A stretch of 48,982 bases of DNA from an uncultured Bacilli bacterium (GTDB lineage Bacteria > Bacillota_I > Bacilli_A > RF39 > UBA660): positions 1 to 48,982 of the forward strand of contig CAKPHY010000009.1 of assembly GCA_934162285.1 (NCBI GenBank), written 5' to 3'. Positions 23,084 to 31,175 of this stretch are shown piece after piece; position 1 is the stretch's first letter; every line of letters begins with the position of its first letter. The notes below the pieces were generated by a model. The model made no database searches. It was not told the DNA's origin and saw nothing but the letters and a program-made list of their open reading frames with translations. The position numbers were made by a program, and so were the translations under genes.

Positions 23084-24306
23084 AATGCTTGATACATTAA
23101 GTATAAAGACTTAATTGCCACTAATTCAAAATCACCTAAGTATTCATATATTTTAGGATTAAAATTACATTTGAAATCATTTAATCCTTGATATTTATTA
23201 GGTTTTAATTTGATGTTAGAAACAGCACCTAAGTTAAATTTTTTATAACCTTCACTGGCGTATTTAGCAATTATTTTCCAAAGCAAAATATGTTTAGAAT
23301 TAAAATTAGAATATTCTTTATCACGACTGTCAATTAACAAAACAGCTTCACTACCATTTTTAATTACTAAGGCACAAGCAGTAATAATACCTTCTGGATA
23401 TTCTTTTAAAAGCTGTGTTGCCTTTAACAATTGATCTTTATAACTTGCTAATAAATTATCAGCTTCAAGTTTCATACTTAAAGTTTTACTTGAATCATTT
23501 TTAGCTTCTACAATTACGGTATTACTAAGTTCATTAACTAATTGCTCTTGTTTTTGATATAAATACTGAGATTGAGCTAAAAAAGTATTAGTTTCAATTT
23601 TAGCATAATAGAAGTCAATTAAGTTGTTGCGACTATAAAATTCATAAGAATCTTGAAAATATTTAAGATCACGAGGATAAGTAGTTTTTAACTGTTCATA
23701 CAAATATTTTATATTAGAATCATCACCACGATGAATAGTTATACCATTTAATTCAGCTCTTCTAACTTTAGTTCTAAGAGCCTTTTTACAAGACATAAAT
23801 AATTTATCTAAAGATGGTGTTAAATCAATAATGGCTTCAAAACGAGGTTTAAAAGCTTCAAAATAATTGTTAAAGCCTTTATGTTCAAAACCAACTTCTT
23901 TTAAGTTTTTTAAAATAATATCATCGTTTTGATTAGTTGCGATTAAGTTAGCTTTTTTATCATATACATTTCTAATAACTAAAGGATTTATTTTTATAGC
24001 TATAATATCATTTCTACTTAAAAATTTCTTTAATTGAAAAGTGAAGTCTTTTAGCATTTCTTTATTAGTATAATCAATTAAAAAGCCACGTGGAGCATAT
24101 GCATACTTAAATCCTTTAATATTGGCGATCAAAATTAGCGAAGCTGCTTTAATAACATTATTCGTATCAGCTAAACCTAAAAATACACTTTCAAAATGTT
24201 GTTTATTCATTGTGAAAGCATATCCGGTTGTTTGAAAAATTGATTTAGTCGGAAAATCATTTGCAAATTTAGTAAATTCTTCGTTGGTTAATTCTTTTAG
24301 TTTCAT
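23077..24306 (-). CDS. FemA/FemX-like aminoacyltransferase (peptidoglycan cross-bridge)
   Basis: 409 aa. Two GNAT-like domains typical of FemABX, with APRGFLIDY in the first and the conserved YKKFNLGAVS, LNDFKCNFNP and EYLGDFEL toward the end. A helical arm (about 235-295) interrupts the second domain, as in FemA. These enzymes add amino acids from aminoacyl-tRNA to the lysine of lipid II on the cytoplasmic side. This implies branched cross-links and a real wall. I chose ATG 24306 with GAGGTGA 5 nt upstream over a GTG at 24315. It is divergent from topA. Amino acid specificity cannot be read. Confidence 0.88.
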   Translation of the reverse strand: MKLKELTNEEFTKFANDFPTKSIFQTTGYAFTMNKQHFESVFLGLADTNNVIKAASLILIANIKGFKYAYAPRGFLIDYTNKEMLKDFTFQLKKFLSRNDIIAIKINPLVIRNVYDKKANLIATNQNDDIILKNLKEVGFEHKGFNNYFEAFKPRFEAIIDLTPSLDKLFMSCKKALRTKVRRAELNGITIHRGDDSNIKYLYEQLKTTYPRDLKYFQDSYEFYSRNNLIDFYYAKIETNTFLAQSQYLYQKQEQLVNELSNTVIVEAKNDSSKTLSMKLEADNLLASYKDQLLKATQLLKEYPEGIITACALVIKNGSEAVLLIDSRDKEYSNFNSKHILLWKIIAKYASEGYKKFNLGAVSNIKLKPNKYQGLNDFKCNFNPKIYEYLGDFELVAIKSLYLMYQALK

Positions 24307-24329
24307 GATATTCACCTCAATATAATATC

Positions 24330-24359
24330 ATTATACCATAAGGTTTAAAAGTTATACAA
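24330..24359 (-). promoter_or_regulatory. Promoter of the FemAB gene
   Basis: On the minus strand TTGTAT (24359-24354), 18 nt, then TGG-TATAAT (TATAAT 24335-24330), an extended -10. Confidence 0.7.
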
Positions 24360-24383
24360 TTAAAAGTTAAAAATTATAAGTTG

Positions 24384-24412
24384 TTGACAATAATGTTTTT
24401 ATAGTGTATAAA
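24384..24412 (+). promoter_or_regulatory. Promoter of topA
   Basis: Consensus TTGACA (24384-24389), 17 nt spacer, TATAAA (24407-24412). Confidence 0.8.
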
Positions 24413-24436
24413 TTAAAATGAAAAAGGAAGTGACTT

Positions 24437-26467
24437 ATGACTAAAAATTTAGTAATAGTCGAATCTCCAAGCAAATCTCATACAATCGAGAAATACTTGG
24501 GCAATGATTTTAAAGTAGTATCTAGTAAAGGACATATAAGGGATCTTTCAACTAAAGGTAAATACGGACTAGGTATTGATGTTGAAAATGATTTTAAACC
24601 TGATTATGTTACTATTAAAGGTAAAAAGAAATTAATAGATGAATTAAAAAAAGATGTTAAAGCATCAAGCTTTGTTTATTTAGCAACCGACCCCGATCGT
24701 GAAGGAGAAGCCATTTCTTGGCACCTTTATAACGCTTTAGGATTAACTAATGATAATTATAAACGTATTGTTTTTAATGAAATAACCAAAAATGCTGTTT
24801 TAGCATCTTTTGATAAAGCCCGTTTTATAGATCAAAACTTAGTAAATTCTCAAGAAACACGAAGAATGTTAGATCGCATTATCGGCTTTCGTTTAAGTAA
24901 ATTAATGCAAGCTAAAACTTCGGGATCGTCAGCTGGTCGTGTTCAAAGTGTTGCTTTAAAACTAGTTGTTGATCGTGAAAGAGAAATTGAAGCTTTTAGA
25001 CCTGAAGAGTATTGGACTATAACAGCCAAGTTTTCAGAATTTGATGCTGAATTATTTGAGTACAATCATAAAAAGATTGAAATAGCTTCTGAAGCTCAAG
25101 CTAATGAAGTATTAAGTAAACTTTCTAAAAGTTTTAAAATTGATTCCGTAGAAAATAAAGAAAGAAAACGTGAATCTAAGTACCCATATATTACAAGTAC
25201 TTTGCAACAAGATGCTTCTAATAAATTAGGCATGAGTTCTAAAAAGACAATGATGATTGCTCAGAAACTTTATGAAGGAATAGAGTTAGAAGATGAAACT
25301 GTCGGTTTAATTAGTTATATGCGTACTGATTCTGTTCGCTTCTCCGATGAATTTATAAAATCTACTTATAAATTTATTGAAACTAAATATGGTCATGAAT
25401 ATGTTGGTCATGTTAAAAAAGCTAAGAAAAATGAAAATGTTCAAGATGCCCATGAAGCTATTAGACCAACTAGTATTAATAGAACTCCAGAAAGTGTAAA
25501 AGCTTACTTAACGAGTGATGAATATAAATTATATCGTTTAATTTATTATCGTGCTTTAGCTTCATTGATGAAAGAAGCAACAGTTCTAGGAACAACTATT
25601 ATTTTTGATAATAATAACTATCAATTTAAAGCAACAGGTCAAGTTATTACTTTTGATGGTTATTTGAAAGTATATAAAGATTTTGAAGACAGCGAAGATA
25701 AGATCTTACCAAATTTAGAAAATTATAATTCTAGTGTTATTGCTAGTAATGAGATAGTTAAAGATCAACACTTTACCAAACCACCGGCAAGATATACTGA
25801 AGCTAAATTAATAAAAGAAATGGAAGAACTTGGTATCGGTAGACCAAGTACTTATGCAACTATTATGGAAACATTAAGAACTCGTGGCTATACAACAATG
25901 GAAGATAAAAAGTTTGTACCAACTCCAATTGGAATAGAAATAACTGATAAATTGCAAGAGTTTTTTAGTCACATAATAAATGTTAAATATACAGCTAATA
26001 TGGAAGAGAATCTTGATGAAATAGCTTTAGGTGAAAGAGATTATAAAAAAACTTTGAAAGACTTTTATGATGATTTTGAACCAGCTGTAAAAGAAGCTTT
26101 TAGTGCTATGGAAAAGAAAGAAGCTCCTAAAACTGGAGAAGATTGCCCAAGATGTGGTAGTCCTTTAGTTGTTCGTAAAGGAAAATATGGCGAATTTGTC
26201 GCTTGTAGTAATTATCCAACTTGCAAATATATTAAAGTTGAAGCTAAAAAAGAAACCGAAATAATCCCATGTCCTAATTGCTCAGGAACAATTATTGTTA
26301 AAAAAAGCAAAAGAGGGAGAGTATTTTATGGGTGTAATAATTATCCTGATTGTAAAACTGCTTACTGGGATAAGCCAACTTTAGAACGTTGCTCTGATTG
26401 TGGAGGAGTAGTTTTAGAAAAGGGTAAGAAAAAATATTGCTCAGAATGTAAAAAAGAAGTTGAATAG
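24437..26467 (+). CDS. topA: DNA topoisomerase I
   Basis: 676 aa, normal for Bacilli. Toprim domain at the start (VESPSKSHTIEKYLG 8-22; DPDREGEA 85-92), active-site Tyr294 in SYMRTDSVR, and three C-terminal zinc modules: CPRCGSP...CSNYPTC, CPNCSGT...CNNYPDC and CSDCGG...CSEC. It relaxes negative supercoils behind RNA polymerase. It stands alone between its promoter and a terminator; dprA and trmFO, its usual Bacilli neighbours, are not here. Confidence 0.98.
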   Translation: MTKNLVIVESPSKSHTIEKYLGNDFKVVSSKGHIRDLSTKGKYGLGIDVENDFKPDYVTIKGKKKLIDELKKDVKASSFVYLATDPDREGEAISWHLYNALGLTNDNYKRIVFNEITKNAVLASFDKARFIDQNLVNSQETRRMLDRIIGFRLSKLMQAKTSGSSAGRVQSVALKLVVDREREIEAFRPEEYWTITAKFSEFDAELFEYNHKKIEIASEAQANEVLSKLSKSFKIDSVENKERKRESKYPYITSTLQQDASNKLGMSSKKTMMIAQKLYEGIELEDETVGLISYMRTDSVRFSDEFIKSTYKFIETKYGHEYVGHVKKAKKNENVQDAHEAIRPTSINRTPESVKAYLTSDEYKLYRLIYYRALASLMKEATVLGTTIIFDNNNYQFKATGQVITFDGYLKVYKDFEDSEDKILPNLENYNSSVIASNEIVKDQHFTKPPARYTEAKLIKEMEELGIGRPSTYATIMETLRTRGYTTMEDKKFVPTPIGIEITDKLQEFFSHIINVKYTANMEENLDEIALGERDYKKTLKDFYDDFEPAVKEAFSAMEKKEAPKTGEDCPRCGSPLVVRKGKYGEFVACSNYPTCKYIKVEAKKETEIIPCPNCSGTIIVKKSKRGRVFYGCNNYPDCKTAYWDKPTLERCSDCGGVVLEKGKKKYCSECKKEVE

Positions 26468-26496
26468 ATAGATGATTTTATCATTTATCTATTTTT
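26463..26496 (+). terminator. Terminator of topA
   Basis: AATAGATA-g-ATGAT/ATCAT-t-TATCTATT (26463-26493) with a TTT loop and a short T run. It overlaps the stop codon. Confidence 0.75.
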
Positions 26497-26528
26497 AATA
26501 TTTATTAAATGATTTAGCTGATTTTTTC

Positions 26529-26558
26529 TTGACTAATAAATTTATTAAATGCTATATT
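26529..26558 (+). promoter_or_regulatory. Promoter of gmk
   Basis: TTGACT (26529-26534), 18 nt spacer, TATATT (26553-26558), with TG before it (extended -10). Confidence 0.7.
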
Positions 26559-26581
26559 TATTATAGATGAAAGGAAATAAT

Positions 26582-27256
26582 ATGCTAAAGAGAAAAAAGA
26601 CTGGGAGTTTAATAGTAATAAGTGGTCCAAGTGGATCTGGTAAAGGAACAATAATAAAAGAATTGCTTAAGAAAAATAATGATTTATCTTTATCGGTTTC
26701 TATGACTTCAAGAGCTAAACGTGATTATGAAGAAGATGGTCGTGAATATTTTTTTGTAACCAAAGATTGTTTTGAAAACAAGATAGCATCAGGTGAGTTA
26801 TTAGAATATACTTGTTATAATGGAAATTATTATGGAACTCTTCGAAGTGAAGTTAGTAAACATTTAAATAATGGTGAAAGTGTTATTTTAGAAATTGAAA
26901 TTGAAGGAGCTTTAAATATTAAAAAATTAGTTCCGGAAGCGATATTTATATTTATTTTGCCACCAAATATGCAAACATTACTTTCGAGATTAAAGAGTCG
27001 TGGAACGGAAGATGATAATAAAATAATTTCTCGTTTTAGAACTGCTTATAAAGAAATTAATGAAATAACTAAATATAATTATGTTGTTGTAAATGATTCT
27101 TTAGAAGAAGCGGTTATGAATATTGAATCAATACTAATAAGTGAGAAATTGCGTGTTGATCGTATTGAAGATATCGAAGTTGGTAATGAAGAAGAACTTA
27201 TTCATGAGTTTTTACTTAAAGATAAAAATATGCCTAATAAAAAAGATTTAATTTAA
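26582..27256 (+). CDS. gmk: Guanylate kinase
   Basis: 224 aa. P-loop SGPSGSGKGT near residue 15, then VSMTSRAKRDYEEDGREYFFV (GMP site) and EIEIEGALNIKK. It phosphorylates GMP to GDP. The C-terminus is about 20 residues longer than in B. subtilis. AAAGGA precedes ATG 26582; the 5 in-frame codons before it hold that site. rpoZ, usual next gene, is not found in the 106 nt that follow. Confidence 0.95.
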   Translation: MLKRKKTGSLIVISGPSGSGKGTIIKELLKKNNDLSLSVSMTSRAKRDYEEDGREYFFVTKDCFENKIASGELLEYTCYNGNYYGTLRSEVSKHLNNGESVILEIEIEGALNIKKLVPEAIFIFILPPNMQTLLSRLKSRGTEDDNKIISRFRTAYKEINEITKYNYVVVNDSLEEAVMNIESILISEKLRVDRIEDIEVGNEEELIHEFLLKDKNMPNKKDLI

Positions 27257-27362
27257 TTTGCGACAAAAAAACCATATTTCTACCAAAATAATAGTTTAAA
27301 ATTTTTATTAGAGGTGATAAATAAGATAAAAATTTTGAATTAAAAAAAGAAAGGAAAGAAAT

Positions 27363-27605
27363 ATGGAATTTAAATTAATAGGTGCAGATTGCAGTAATGG
27401 AATGAAGATTATTAAAAATTTATATAAAGTTGAAAGGGAAGTAGAAGTCCCAATTAACATTGAAAAGATCAGTGCGAAGGAAAAAGAAAAGTACGGAATT
27501 AAAGTTATTCCTACTTTGATCTTTGATGATCAAGTATTAGCAAGTGGTAATGTTATAAGTGATCGAGAACTTAAAAATTTTATAAAACAAACACTTGAAG
27601 CTTAA
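27363..27605 (+). CDS. Thioredoxin-like protein of the small thioredoxin_3 type, single cysteine
   Basis: 80 aa. Its fold pattern follows the small redox-active disulfide/thioredoxin_3 family: strand, then GADCSNGMKIIKNL, a middle KEKEKYGIKVIPTLIFDDQVLASGNV with cis-Pro in VIPT, and a C-terminal helix. The active-site CxxC reads CSNG, so only one Cys remains (Cys10); it can act as a monothiol at most. It follows gmk by about 106 nt with a good AAAGGAAAG, and ends at its own terminator. Partner unknown. Confidence 0.75.
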   Translation: MEFKLIGADCSNGMKIIKNLYKVEREVEVPINIEKISAKEKEKYGIKVIPTLIFDDQVLASGNVISDRELKNFIKQTLEA

Positions 27606-27626
27606 AGATGCGAAAGCATCTTTTTT
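27605..27626 (+). terminator. Terminator after the thioredoxin-like gene
   Basis: AAGATGC-GAAA-GCATCTT (27605-27622) and six T, with a GNRA tetraloop. Confidence 0.85.
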
Positions 27627-27671
27627 CTTTTTACTAATTATGCTATTATATTATTAGGATAGATGGTGAAT

Positions 27672-29123
27672 ATGAGAAAGTTAATTAAATTTTTTAAGTT
27701 AGAAGAGAATAAAACTAAAGTAAGTACTGAAATATTTGCTGGTTTAGCTATTTTTTTAGCAACTGCTTATATTTTAACAGTTAATCCGAATAACATTTTG
27801 GTTAATGGTAGTGCTGATCCACGTTTTTCTTCGGTTTTTATAGCAACAGCTTTAGGAGCTTTTATTGGTTCAATTTTAATGGCTTTTGTTGCTAAAATGC
27901 CTTTAGCTCAAGCACCGGGAATGGGAATAAATGCTTTAGTTGGTGCAATTGTCGGTGGTAGTCTTGGCATATCTTATAGTTTGGGTAATGTTTTATTTTT
28001 GATCTTTATTAGTGGTATTCTTTTCATTTTACTTTCGATCATTAAGATTGATAATAAACCCATTCGGGAAAAAGTCTTTGAAGGGATGCCTAAATGTATA
28101 AGAGATTCTATCTCGGTAGGAATTGGTTTTTTTATAGCTTTTATTGGTCTTAAAAATGCTTCGATTATTACAGGTAATCAATTTACTTTAGTGGAATTAA
28201 TCGATTTTGGTTCTAAAGCTAATTGGGTCTTAGGTGGCCCTGCTTGTCAAGCAATAGTTACTCTTTTTGGCTTAATTGTAATAACAGTTCTTAGTCATTT
28301 TAAAGTAAAAGGTTCGGTTATAATTGGAATTTTGTCAGCAACCCTATTATCTATTCCTTTAAAAGTTGCTGATTTGAGTATTTTAGCTGGTAATGTTCCA
28401 GGAATTAGTTGGAATATTTTTACTAATTTAAAATCATTCTTTTCTTTTGGTAGTAATAGTACTTTTCTTACAATATTTAAAGAAGGAATGAATATTCCTC
28501 AAGGATCTTTATTCACGAGTTTGATGTTAGTAATTTCCTTTTCCATGGTAGATATGTTTGATACTATTGGAACAGTTGTTGCCTGTACAACTAACGCTGG
28601 ATTAGTTGATAAAGAGGGCAAACCTTTAAATTACGGCAAGATAATGCTAAGTGATTCTTTAGCAACATGTATTGGAGCAATGCTTGGTACTACAACTATT
28701 ACTACTGTTGTTGAGTCTGGAGCTGGTGTTGCTGAAGGTGGTAAAACGGGATTAACTTCTTTTACAACAGCAATTTTGTTTTTATTATCAATTTTTTTAC
28801 TACCACTTTTTGCTTTTATTCCGATAGCAGCAAGTGCTAGTGCTTTAATTTATGTTGGGGCTTTAATGTTAAAAAATATTACAAAAGTCGATTTAAAAAA
28901 TATTAGAAATAGTGTACCTGCTTTTTTAACAATTATTTTAATGCCTTTAACTTATTCTATAACTGATGGCATAGGAGTAGGAATTATTGCATATTTTTTA
29001 ATTAATTTAATTATTTATATTATTAATAGACTTAAAGGTAAAAATGTTAAAAGTAATATTACTTTAGTTAATACAATTATAACGATTTTATTTATATTTT
29101 ATTTTTTAATACCAACGATGTAG
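27672..29123 (+). CDS. Purine permease (AzgA/PbuG-type, NCS2 superfamily)
   Basis: About 483 aa with 12 or more membrane helices. Signatures: TEIFAGLAIFLATAYILTVNP, the PGMGINAL motif (QAPGMGINALVGAIV) and a late VDMFDTIGT and TTVVESGAGVAEGG. These mark the AzgA-like branch (hypoxanthine/guanine/adenine uptake by proton symport). Start could be ATG 27672 or 27663; the ribosome site GATGGTGA is badly spaced for both. It is first in an operon with the MBL hydrolase 10 nt downstream. No purine riboswitch fits in the 46 nt upstream. Confidence 0.92.
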   Translation: MRKLIKFFKLEENKTKVSTEIFAGLAIFLATAYILTVNPNNILVNGSADPRFSSVFIATALGAFIGSILMAFVAKMPLAQAPGMGINALVGAIVGGSLGISYSLGNVLFLIFISGILFILLSIIKIDNKPIREKVFEGMPKCIRDSISVGIGFFIAFIGLKNASIITGNQFTLVELIDFGSKANWVLGGPACQAIVTLFGLIVITVLSHFKVKGSVIIGILSATLLSIPLKVADLSILAGNVPGISWNIFTNLKSFFSFGSNSTFLTIFKEGMNIPQGSLFTSLMLVISFSMVDMFDTIGTVVACTTNAGLVDKEGKPLNYGKIMLSDSLATCIGAMLGTTTITTVVESGAGVAEGGKTGLTSFTTAILFLLSIFLLPLFAFIPIAASASALIYVGALMLKNITKVDLKNIRNSVPAFLTIILMPLTYSITDGIGVGIIAYFLINLIIYIINRLKGKNVKSNITLVNTIITILFIFYFLIPTM

Positions 29124-29133
29124 GAGAGAAAAA

Positions 29134-29982
29134 ATGAAGAAGAAGTATACTGTAATTTTAACAATAATATTTATGGTTTTAGCTGGGGCTTTTGAATTAT
29201 TTCAAGGGACAGTTGCTATTACTCCAGGTGAAGAATTAAAAGTTCACTTTTTAGATGTCGGACAAGGAGATTCAATTTTTATTGAATTACCGACTAATGA
29301 AACAATCCTTATTGATGCTAGTATTAAAGATGCATCAGATAAAATAATTAAATACTTAAAAGAAGAAAATGTTAGCAAAATTGATTATGTTTTTGCAACT
29401 CATCCTCATAGTGATCATATTGGTGGTATGAGTGCTGTTATAAAAGCCTTTGATATTGGTCAAATTTATATGCCAAAAGCTGTTACAACAACTAAAACAT
29501 ATGAAAATCTATTGCTAACTATTAAAGATAAAAATTTAAAAATTAAGACAGCTAAAGCTGGCAATACAATTATAGATACTGATGATTTAAAATTAGTTGT
29601 TTTAGCACCTAATCAAGATAGTTATGAATCACTTAATAATTATTCGATTGTTTTAAAATTAACTTATAAAGAGAAAAGTTTCTTATTTACGGGTGATGCT
29701 GAAACTTTGAGTGAAAAAGAAATAACTGGTGATGTAGAAGCTGATGTTTTAAAAGTAGGACATCATGGTTCTAGAACAAGTACTAGTCAAGCATTTCTAA
29801 ATAAAGTTAATCCTAGCTATGCGGTTATTAGTGTCGGTCTTAATAACGATTATAAACATCCTCATCAAGAAGTACTTGATCGTTTAGAAAAAAAGAATAT
29901 TAAAATTTATAGAACTGATCAAAATGGCGATATTATTTTTACAACTGATGGTTATAATATAGATGTGAAGGTGGAAAAATGA
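29134..29982 (+). CDS. Membrane-anchored ComEC/Rec2-like metallo-beta-lactamase hydrolase
   Basis: 282 aa. A signal/anchor helix (about 4-22) puts the enzyme outside. The core matches the C-terminal hydrolase domain of ComEC: VHFLDVGQGDSIFIELP, the zinc motif THPHSDHIGG, FTGDAE and KVGHHGSRTSTS with HPHQE near the end. ComEC domains are thought to degrade DNA during uptake; stand-alone secreted ones may be nucleases or phosphodiesterases. The gene lies between a purine permease and a DUF3006 gene (ATGA overlap with the latter), so scavenging purines from extracellular nucleic acid is a reasonable inference. Confidence 0.9.
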   Translation: MKKKYTVILTIIFMVLAGAFELFQGTVAITPGEELKVHFLDVGQGDSIFIELPTNETILIDASIKDASDKIIKYLKEENVSKIDYVFATHPHSDHIGGMSAVIKAFDIGQIYMPKAVTTTKTYENLLLTIKDKNLKIKTAKAGNTIIDTDDLKLVVLAPNQDSYESLNNYSIVLKLTYKEKSFLFTGDAETLSEKEITGDVEADVLKVGHHGSRTSTSQAFLNKVNPSYAVISVGLNNDYKHPHQEVLDRLEKKNIKIYRTDQNGDIIFTTDGYNIDVKVEK

Positions 29983-30176
29983 CTTTAATTGTAGATCGGA
30001 TTGAAGAAAACTTTTTAGTTGTTGAGCTTCCTGATGGGAATTTTGTAAATATTCCAAGGGAAATTGCACCAACAGCTAAAGAAGGAGATGTTTTAAAAGT
30101 TACTTTAGATATGGAAACTAAAGAAAAAAGGTTAAAAAGTGTCAATCAACTTGTCAATGATTTATTTGAAGACTAA
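29979..30176 (+). CDS. DUF3006 protein
   Basis: 65 aa. A small beta protein starting VDRIEENFLVVELPDG, then VNIPREIAPTAKEGDVLKV and the end KEKRLKSVNQLVNDLFED: this is DUF3006, often found just after ComEC-like MBL genes in Bacillota. The start overlaps the hydrolase stop (ATGA), GAAGGTGG being the ribosome site. No signal peptide. Function unknown; pairing suggests a partner or regulator of the hydrolase. Confidence 0.85.
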   Translation: MTLIVDRIEENFLVVELPDGNFVNIPREIAPTAKEGDVLKVTLDMETKEKRLKSVNQLVNDLFED

Positions 30177-30181
30177 AAACG

Positions 30182-30190
30182 TGCTATAAT
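30182..30190 (+). promoter_or_regulatory. Extended -10 promoter for the 39-codon gene and downstream
   Basis: TGCTATAAT (TG 30182-30183, TATAAT 30185-30190) just after the DUF3006 stop. No clear -35 and no terminator between the units. Confidence 0.55.
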
Positions 30191-30214
30191 TATATATAAT
30201 TAAGGAGGAATAAT

Positions 30215-30334
30215 ATGGAAAACAAAAAGAAATTAGGTCTTTATATAGCTCTTGGAGCTGCTTTAACAATTGGTCTTGGTGTGGGGGCTTACATTATTGC
30301 TAAAAAATGCGAAAAATGTAAGAATATTGACTAA
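30215..30334 (+). CDS. 39-residue single-pass membrane protein
   Basis: It starts MENKKKLGLYIALGAALT and continues as one Gly-rich membrane helix (about 8-28), with a short tail AKKCEKCKNID holding a CxxC pair. AAGGAGG is 7 nt before the ATG. The stop and the next start overlap as TAATG (30332-30336), so the next gene is translationally coupled. The tail CEKC echoes the zinc ribbons of the next protein. It resembles short YtxH-like membrane peptides in layout, but I cannot assign a family. Confidence 0.7.
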   Translation: MENKKKLGLYIALGAALTIGLGVGAYIIAKKCEKCKNID

Positions 30335-31161
30335 TGCAATCAAATCAAGAAATTAGACTTTATGTCAGTAAAAACATTTCCGGCAAACGTGGTACTATCT
30401 TTTTAGCATTATTTATTATTTCATTTATTACTGGAATATTTACAAATCTTATTGACGCTAACAATCAATGGCTACAATTATTAATAAATTTGCTAGTAAA
30501 TGGTTTAGCAACCCCGCTTATTGTTGGTCTTTATAAATTATTAATTGATTTAATTAACAATAAAAAAGTTAATATCGGTCAAATATTTGATTATTATCAA
30601 TATATTTATCCTTTATTTTTTGTGGGAATTTTAGCTAATCTTGCTATTAGTGTAGGTTCAATACTTATTATTCCAGGAATAATTTTAAATATTATTTATA
30701 CTGGAGCTTTATATATCTTTGCAGTTCATCCAACTAGAGATTTTCATTTTTTAAGCGAAGCTAATGAAAAATTAAAGAATAAAAAAATGCAACTATTTAC
30801 TTTAACACTTAGTTATGTTTGGCCAATTATATTAATACTTCTAGCCTATCTTATAATATTAGTAGGGACTTTATTAATGTCTGGCGTTTCTTTAGTAAGT
30901 TTGTATGGGGATACTTTTATGTGGAATGCTGTTGATAATGTTTTATTTTCATCGGTAACAATAGCTATAATATCAGTTATTTTGGCAATTACTTTAATAA
31001 TTTATGCAATAATAGCTATTCCTAGTTTAAACTTAGCAGTTGCTCGTTTTATGACATTAGGGGTAATACCTGAAGCTAAAGTTTTAGAACGTTTTTGCCC
31101 AAATTGTGGCACTAAAATAGAAACACTTTATTGTACTAATTGTGGTACTAAAGTAGAATAA
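30334..31161 (+). CDS. Multi-pass membrane protein (DUF975-like) with C-terminal zinc ribbon
   Basis: 275 aa. About six membrane helices in a layout like the DUF975 family (an N-terminal segment, paired helices, and IIPGIILNIIYTGALYIFAV near the middle). The end carries two CxxC knuckles, FCPNCGTKIET and YCTNCGTKVE, which form one zinc ribbon. The ribbon would be cytoplasmic or extracellular depending on helix number; I cannot settle this. It begins within the stop of the 39-codon gene and is followed 14 nt later by a B-repeat surface protein. Confidence 0.75.
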   Translation: MQSNQEIRLYVSKNISGKRGTIFLALFIISFITGIFTNLIDANNQWLQLLINLLVNGLATPLIVGLYKLLIDLINNKKVNIGQIFDYYQYIYPLFFVGILANLAISVGSILIIPGIILNIIYTGALYIFAVHPTRDFHFLSEANEKLKNKKMQLFTLTLSYVWPIILILLAYLIILVGTLLMSGVSLVSLYGDTFMWNAVDNVLFSSVTIAIISVILAITLIIYAIIAIPSLNLAVARFMTLGVIPEAKVLERFCPNCGTKIETLYCTNCGTKVE

Positions 31162-31175
31162 AAAGGAGAGAATTT

